Shown here in pieces: positions 50,501 through 56,500 of a stretch of 64,000 bases of DNA (positions within the stretch are counted from its first letter, which is position 1; the number at the start of each line of letters is the position of its first letter). Location: positions 68,958,143 through 69,022,142 of the forward strand of contig CM031616.1 of NCBI GenBank assembly GCA_018398815.1. Direction: 5' to 3'. The notes under the pieces are model-generated. The model was not told the DNA's origin. It ran no database searches and saw only the letters and a program-made list of their open reading frames with translations. The stretch is from Conus ventricosus. Lineage: Eukaryota; Mollusca; Gastropoda; Neogastropoda; Conidae. The position numbers and the translations under genes were made by a program.

Positions 50501-53500
50501 AAAATTTGAACAGAAAGGGAAAATTCCCGGTTTTCGTTTTTGCTGTCCCTATGGGAGTGCTGTTGAAACCCCTCAGCGTTTGGCCTGGGAAGTGTTCCGC
50601 CCCTTGCCGGAAAAAAGCTTTTGATTTTTGTCCCCCTTGGGGTCAAAAAAAATATGTAGGTACTGATGATTCGAAGTTCAAAAATGAGGGAAAGTCATTA
50701 AAAAGAAGCTTTTTCGCCCGTGGCTTCAAAAATGGGAAAAAAAGGGACAATGAAAATTTTTTGACAATTTTTCCATTAAAGCCTTTAACAACAAAGGGAA
50801 AAAAAAGAAGTTTTCGGAAAAAAAAATTACCTTAATTTTTGGGGCGATTTGTTCCCTTTTAAAAAGTCAAAATTTTCCCCCAGAAAGTTCACAAAACCTT
50901 TCCCCTCGGTCCCGGGAAAAGGGTTTGGGAGCTTTTCCCCAAAAGTGGATGTCAAGTTTTCATGAGGGGTCCTTTAGAGGGGAAAACCCCCCCCCTGGGT
51001 GCCAAAAACATTTGATTGGGTTCCCCTTTTAAATTGTTCTGATCTAAAACAAAGCAGGAAACCACTACTGGCCTCTTAAATGATGACAGTTTGGCTCAGT
51101 CAAAGGTGAGGAGTGTTTCCCCACCCGAGGGCACCCCCCAGGCCTTTAATTGACAGTCCCCACTAAAATTTTTCAAGTACCCACGACCTTTAAAACAAAG
51201 TCCAAAAAGGGGTTTTCCCTGAGAGGCAGGGGGGAAAGGGGCCCCACAATTTTAAGACTTTTCTTTTGGGTTAAAAAAGCGATGGAAAGAGGGTGATTTA
51301 AAAGAGGGAGGGAGTATTCCCAACAGACTGCAGGAAAAGGGCTGTAAATCCCGGGGTTACTTTTTTTGACGTGCCTACATCAACCAGACGGGGGAAATTT
51401 CCGTAAATTGGGTCAGGAAATTTCACAGCTCCTTAGAGACAAAGGTGGGGGAAACCTGACTGTGTGGGTTTCCCCCTCACCCAAAGAAACCCCCTTTAAA
51501 CCAACCCCTTTTGAAACTGAACAGGGCAAAAACATCCCATAAAAAGTTGGGGCGAAAGGGGAAACAAACCCATTTCCCCCCCAGACGGGAAACTGCAACA
51601 CTTTTCCCCCTTTGCCGGGCCCCGGTCTTTGCAGGGAAAAGCTTGGCCAAGGTTCATTGTAAAACCCTTTTGGGTTTGTGTTTTTAATCAACCGCATCCT
51701 CAAATTTAACTTAAAACCCGCATTTCTTTTTGGGTTTTGAAAAAAAAGGACAACAGTTTTCCCCCACTTAACAGATTGGGCAAAAAATTTTCTTCACTGC
51801 TGTGAAAGGGAAAATGCATGGTTAACAACGAACTTAATTTTTCCTTTCCAAATTTGTTGCTCTTTTGTTGAACCAGAATATGAGACACTTTTTCACACAG
51901 TACAAGTTCCCAAGACCTTTGTGAATTTTAAAAAACGAGACCATGGAGACTTTCTTTTGGCCCCCACAAAGACAAGAACTTTAAAACATGAGATCCGTCT
52001 TCCGGGGGAGACAGCCCTTTGGGGTCAAAAACCCAACCCCAGTGGACCTCACCAGCCCCATGAGGGTTTTCACACTTTCCGGTTTTTTTTTTTTTTTTCC
52101 CTTTTAAAAAAAAAAAAAAAAGAAATTTTGTCCTGCTGCAGCTTTTTTCTTTCCCCCCAAACCCCATTCCCTGCCTCTGGTGGGAATTCACTGAAACTGA
52201 TGTTTAGTGAGAAGAGAAAAATTAAGTTTAAAACCCGTCCCCACTAATTTTTTTTTACATCATTCCCGCAATATGCCAACTTTTGTTTTGTTGGTTTTTG
52301 TTTTTGCTTTAAGCGTTAGAAAAATTTCAGGTGAACTTTTGAAAACTCAGGTACTTGTTTTGAAATTTTTTTTTTTTTTTCGAAACATGATTGTACTGAC
52401 GTCCAGGCAGCCAGGCATTGAAAGGTGGCTCAGCACAGCTGTCAATCAAATGTCTTGCAGGTTGCCAGGCTGCTGAAGCGGGCCAGTGAGAACCGTGCCG
52501 TGGCCGCCACCAAGTGCAACGAGCGATCCTCGCGCAGCCACTCTGTCTTCATGCTTCACCTGTCGGGGCACAACGCTGTCACCAGTGAGGCCTGTCAGGG
52601 TCAGTCACTCTCAGTTCTATTCTTTTTTTTTCTTTTTCTTTTTTTAACGTTTGTTCACTTGGGTCTATGTAAAGCTTCATATTTTTCTGCAATGCTAAAT
52701 TCATGATTTTACAATTTTCCTTTCCAAACTTACTTTTTCAGAAGTATCCGAAGCATAGACCACTGGTAACTGTAATGATAAAAGCATTGAGGGTGTCACA
52801 TCGAGGAATATGTTTTCACAGCTGTTGTAGGAGTGAATACTGTGGATGTATTTAGACCTTTGTTATTCTCACATTTTAGCTTGTTAAGTTCTTTATGCAT
52901 TCCTGAATGCAAGAGACTGTGAATAATTTTTTTTTTTAAATGAATGAATAGATTTACAGTTACACAGGGTTCATACATTTTGTTAAAGTCCTTGAATTTT
53001 TATCACCTTTTTTACAGGACTGGAACAGTTCTTGAAATGTTGATTCTGTTGCCTGCGAATACTGGATGCTTGAAAGTGCTTGAAAACAAAGATTTTGAGG
53101 GAGGTATTTATATTTTGCTGAGAAAGTCACAAAATTATACAAAGAAAATTTGATTTTATATGTGTTTGTTGAGAGTAACCATTTCCCTTATGTCTGCTGC
53201 TAACCCAGATTCAGCTGAAGTGACTGTATGAAACAACCGAAGTATGCATAAAGGTTTATATTTCATATAGTACAGTTCTTGAATGTTAAAGTAAAACTCC
53301 TTGAAAAGAGTATAGAAAGCCCTTGAATTTTTTGTTTGGAAGTTTGTGTTAAGCTGTTGCCTGAAGACATAAAGGAAGAAAGAGCAAAATGTTTGGTGGA
53401 ACGTCAGATTGTCTGGAAGCTGTAATAACATGTGCAAGCGTGTGCGCACACACACACTCACACACACGCATGCACGCACAATGCATGCATACGCACACAC

Positions 53501-56500
53501 GCACACACAACATGATATACATTCAGTAACGCGCACATACAATAGATAATGGCCTTTGTGCTCTCACAACTATTCCTTAGCCATAAACACACATGTCTAC
53601 ACTAAGTAATCCTTAGCTTTTCTTTATCACACCTGACAGGCAGCTTTCCCTCTAGCTTTGCACCTTCCTGCCTGATGTGCGCGTTCCCACCTGCTCCCTT
53701 TCTTTCCTCCAGGTACGTTGAACCTGGTGGACCTGGCTGGCAGCGAGCGACTGAAGGACTCGGGGTCTGAGGGCCAGAGGCTGAAGGAGACTCAGGCCAT
53801 CAACAAGAGTCTGAGTCATCTGGGCAACGTCATCATGGCTCTGGGCAACAAGGTCAGCACCCCTCCCGTAAAATGAGCAGGGGGGGAGTGGGGGGGGGGG
53901 GGGAGAAAGTGGAGGGAGGCCTTTTAGCTGTAAATGGTATCTCTTGTCTTCCAGGAATTTACTTAGTCGTATTATTATCTGTGTTTTCACAGGTGTGTGA
54001 GTGTGTGTGTGTTTGGTTGTTGTTGTATTTAATCTGTTTTCTTTCCATTCACCTGCGTGGCTTCCAGAGTCACTATGCCCAGTCCTGGTGATTCTTCATG
54101 CACTCATCAGCTCTGTCACTTCAGCAGATTTTTGTTTTTATAGATATACTCACTGTTTATTGTGTTTTTATTCATTTTTTTTCCATTGTGGAGGAGGTGA
54201 AAATTTGCGACACTTCTGTTGGTTCCAGAACTGTTTAGTTTTGGATTTGTCTTATGGACTGTGTGGTATAGTCATTAAAGTACTAGATGTTGATGTTTTC
54301 AAAGTCGACATTAGTTTTCCTTTCCAGTTTGTTAAGTGCCAGTGGTTTCAGTTGTGCCGCTGTGCCAAAGGCTGAACAAGAAACATTGAAAGATGACCAG
54401 TAAAGGTCTGCACCTCTGCACTGGACACATGTACCTCAACAGATTCCAACGAGGAAAACAGCATCTTCCGCAATGTTTCCTGCTGTGAACTGGGTGTCAT
54501 GTGATGTGTTCAGTGTCATAACTGAATGCCAAGTCCTTTTGATAGGCTAAGAACAGTGCATGTGTGGCCATGTTTAATCACTTAACACGTGGGTAGCCAT
54601 AGTCTGTCTTCAAAGAATTTAACCCTCTCGGAAACACATCAGGAGCAGCAGAAACCTGCTGTGTTCACCTCTGGATTTGATAACGGGAGTTAGTGGAAGT
54701 GCGTGAGTGGTACTGTTCCATGCAGCTCTGACCCCATGCTGTATCTGAGGGAGGATCAGGAAACAGTGGGGAAACCTCTGCTATAGTCCACTGTCCATAA
54801 CTGAAAAGAAGCAGATGATGCTTTGCCTTTGTTGACACAGTGGTGTCCTCTTTGTGGTGTGGCCGAGGGCCTGAGTTGGGAGCAGAGTTCTCTTCTTATG
54901 GGAGGGGGAGAGAGGGTATGGGGGAAGGGATACAACTGTGTAGTACTGAGGAGGAGGGGAGACACCATTGCCAGCTGGGCCAACTCATAGAAAATGTTTG
55001 AAGCCCAACTAATGTTCTGGCAGCATTTTGCTGCCAGACTAGCGTTTTCACCACTCCTGGAACAATTTTATTCAATAGAGCACTTCTTTAACCTTATTTT
55101 CAAAGTAAAAGGAAAGGTCAGTTCATACATTTAATGACTAAAGGCCTTTTCCTGACTTCTCAGGAGCTGAATGTTGGCTTGGGATGCTAACACACTTTGC
55201 ATATTCTAATGCTGAACAATTAAGTAGTGGGAGAAAACAAGTGCACATTGCACACTTTGCACATTCAAAACATTGTCACTTTTCTTCCAGAGTTAATCGC
55301 TTGAACACACAGAATGCCCCAAATTCAGCATAGGATGTGGAAACTCCCAAGAATTTAATCCGGTATAAAAACTCGTTTTAGTAGCTGAGAAGTGCTGAGC
55401 ACACGTGGGTTGTTGTTGCAGGAGAGCCACATCCCGTACCGGGACAGCAAGCTGACCTACCTGCTGCAGAACTCCCTGGGAGGGAACAGCAAAACTCTCA
55501 TGTTTGTCAATGTCTCCCCCAAGGAAGACAACTTCTCTGAGACCCTCAACTCACTGCGCTTTGCTACAAAGGTAAGTGGCTCTTCCCTTTCTGAATGTGT
55601 GTGTTCTTGTGTGTGCAGTTTCTGTTGCATGTATCTTCATTTTTCAGCAATGCATTTTTTAGTCAGCATTATGTCTCAGAAACTGATCCATAAACATATA
55701 GAGAGATTGGTCAGCTTAGCGACTGATTTTTAGTTATGGATAAACGTGACCCCAAAATAACTTGAGGGCACTCCACTTAGGCATTTTGTGTGTATGTGTG
55801 CCTGTGCTATATATTCATGATGTGTGTTTGTATTACTGTTGCAAGTTATACACTTACAGCATTTCTTAAAAAGTTGAGCGATGATTATTATTCTTAATTA
55901 TTACTATCAGAATTACTACTGTAAGCAAACAGAACCTGCATGCAGGGAAAGGGCATACTGCTGAAGGTGCACTGGTGCCTGGGGCCCCCACACACACCAT
56001 GATACTCTTTGTTTTTCCTGGGGAGAGGTAGACTATGAGAGATGTCCCCTTCCCTTTTTTTTCCCTAGTCACAGCTTTGTGGTACAGTTGTCTTTTTAGC
56101 GATGGATGCATAACGATACTAAAACTCAAGACACATTATCCTGACATCGTATACATTATGCATGACTTGTGACATCTTGTATAACATTGCTTTGAAGGAG
56201 CTCTGCTCCAAAGAACACTCGTTTATATTGTTGTCTCCATTGAATCGGTATCAAGCTCTTTGTTGTTTTCTTCCTGAGGGATTCAGCAGACTACCATTAA
56301 AGGGGTTCAGGATTCATTATTGAGCATTCTCACATACACACACACACACACCACCCATACACCTTACTCCATTCCAGTTGTCAGGTTTTCCAGTCCTTTT
56401 TGTTTGTTTGTTTTTCCATTTATCTGATTACCCTTCCCATCAGCAATGTGTGAAAGGTGTACGGTTAACTGGGGCTACTTGATGTTGCAGGTAACCAGTG

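Larger units (their letters stand above)
40000..52400. other. Low-quality, homopolymer-rich assembly segment
   Basis: Runs of 4-10 identical bases of all four kinds occur every few tens of bases (AAAACCCC, GGGGTTTT, TTTTCCCC), unlike either flank. Tandem repeats inside it differ mainly by changes that lengthen a run (ACACTGGTG versus ACACGGGTG). A conserved KIFC1 exon is visible only as fragments at 51901-52082. Many ORFs here are probably meaningless. Apart from that exon and the tandem repeats listed separately I can support no gene. Confidence 0.75.

Noticed and set aside
52974..53345. CAGGGTTCATACATTTTG as a further hAT-like terminus
   Set aside because: No matching inverted end or 6-bp duplication could be found downstream.
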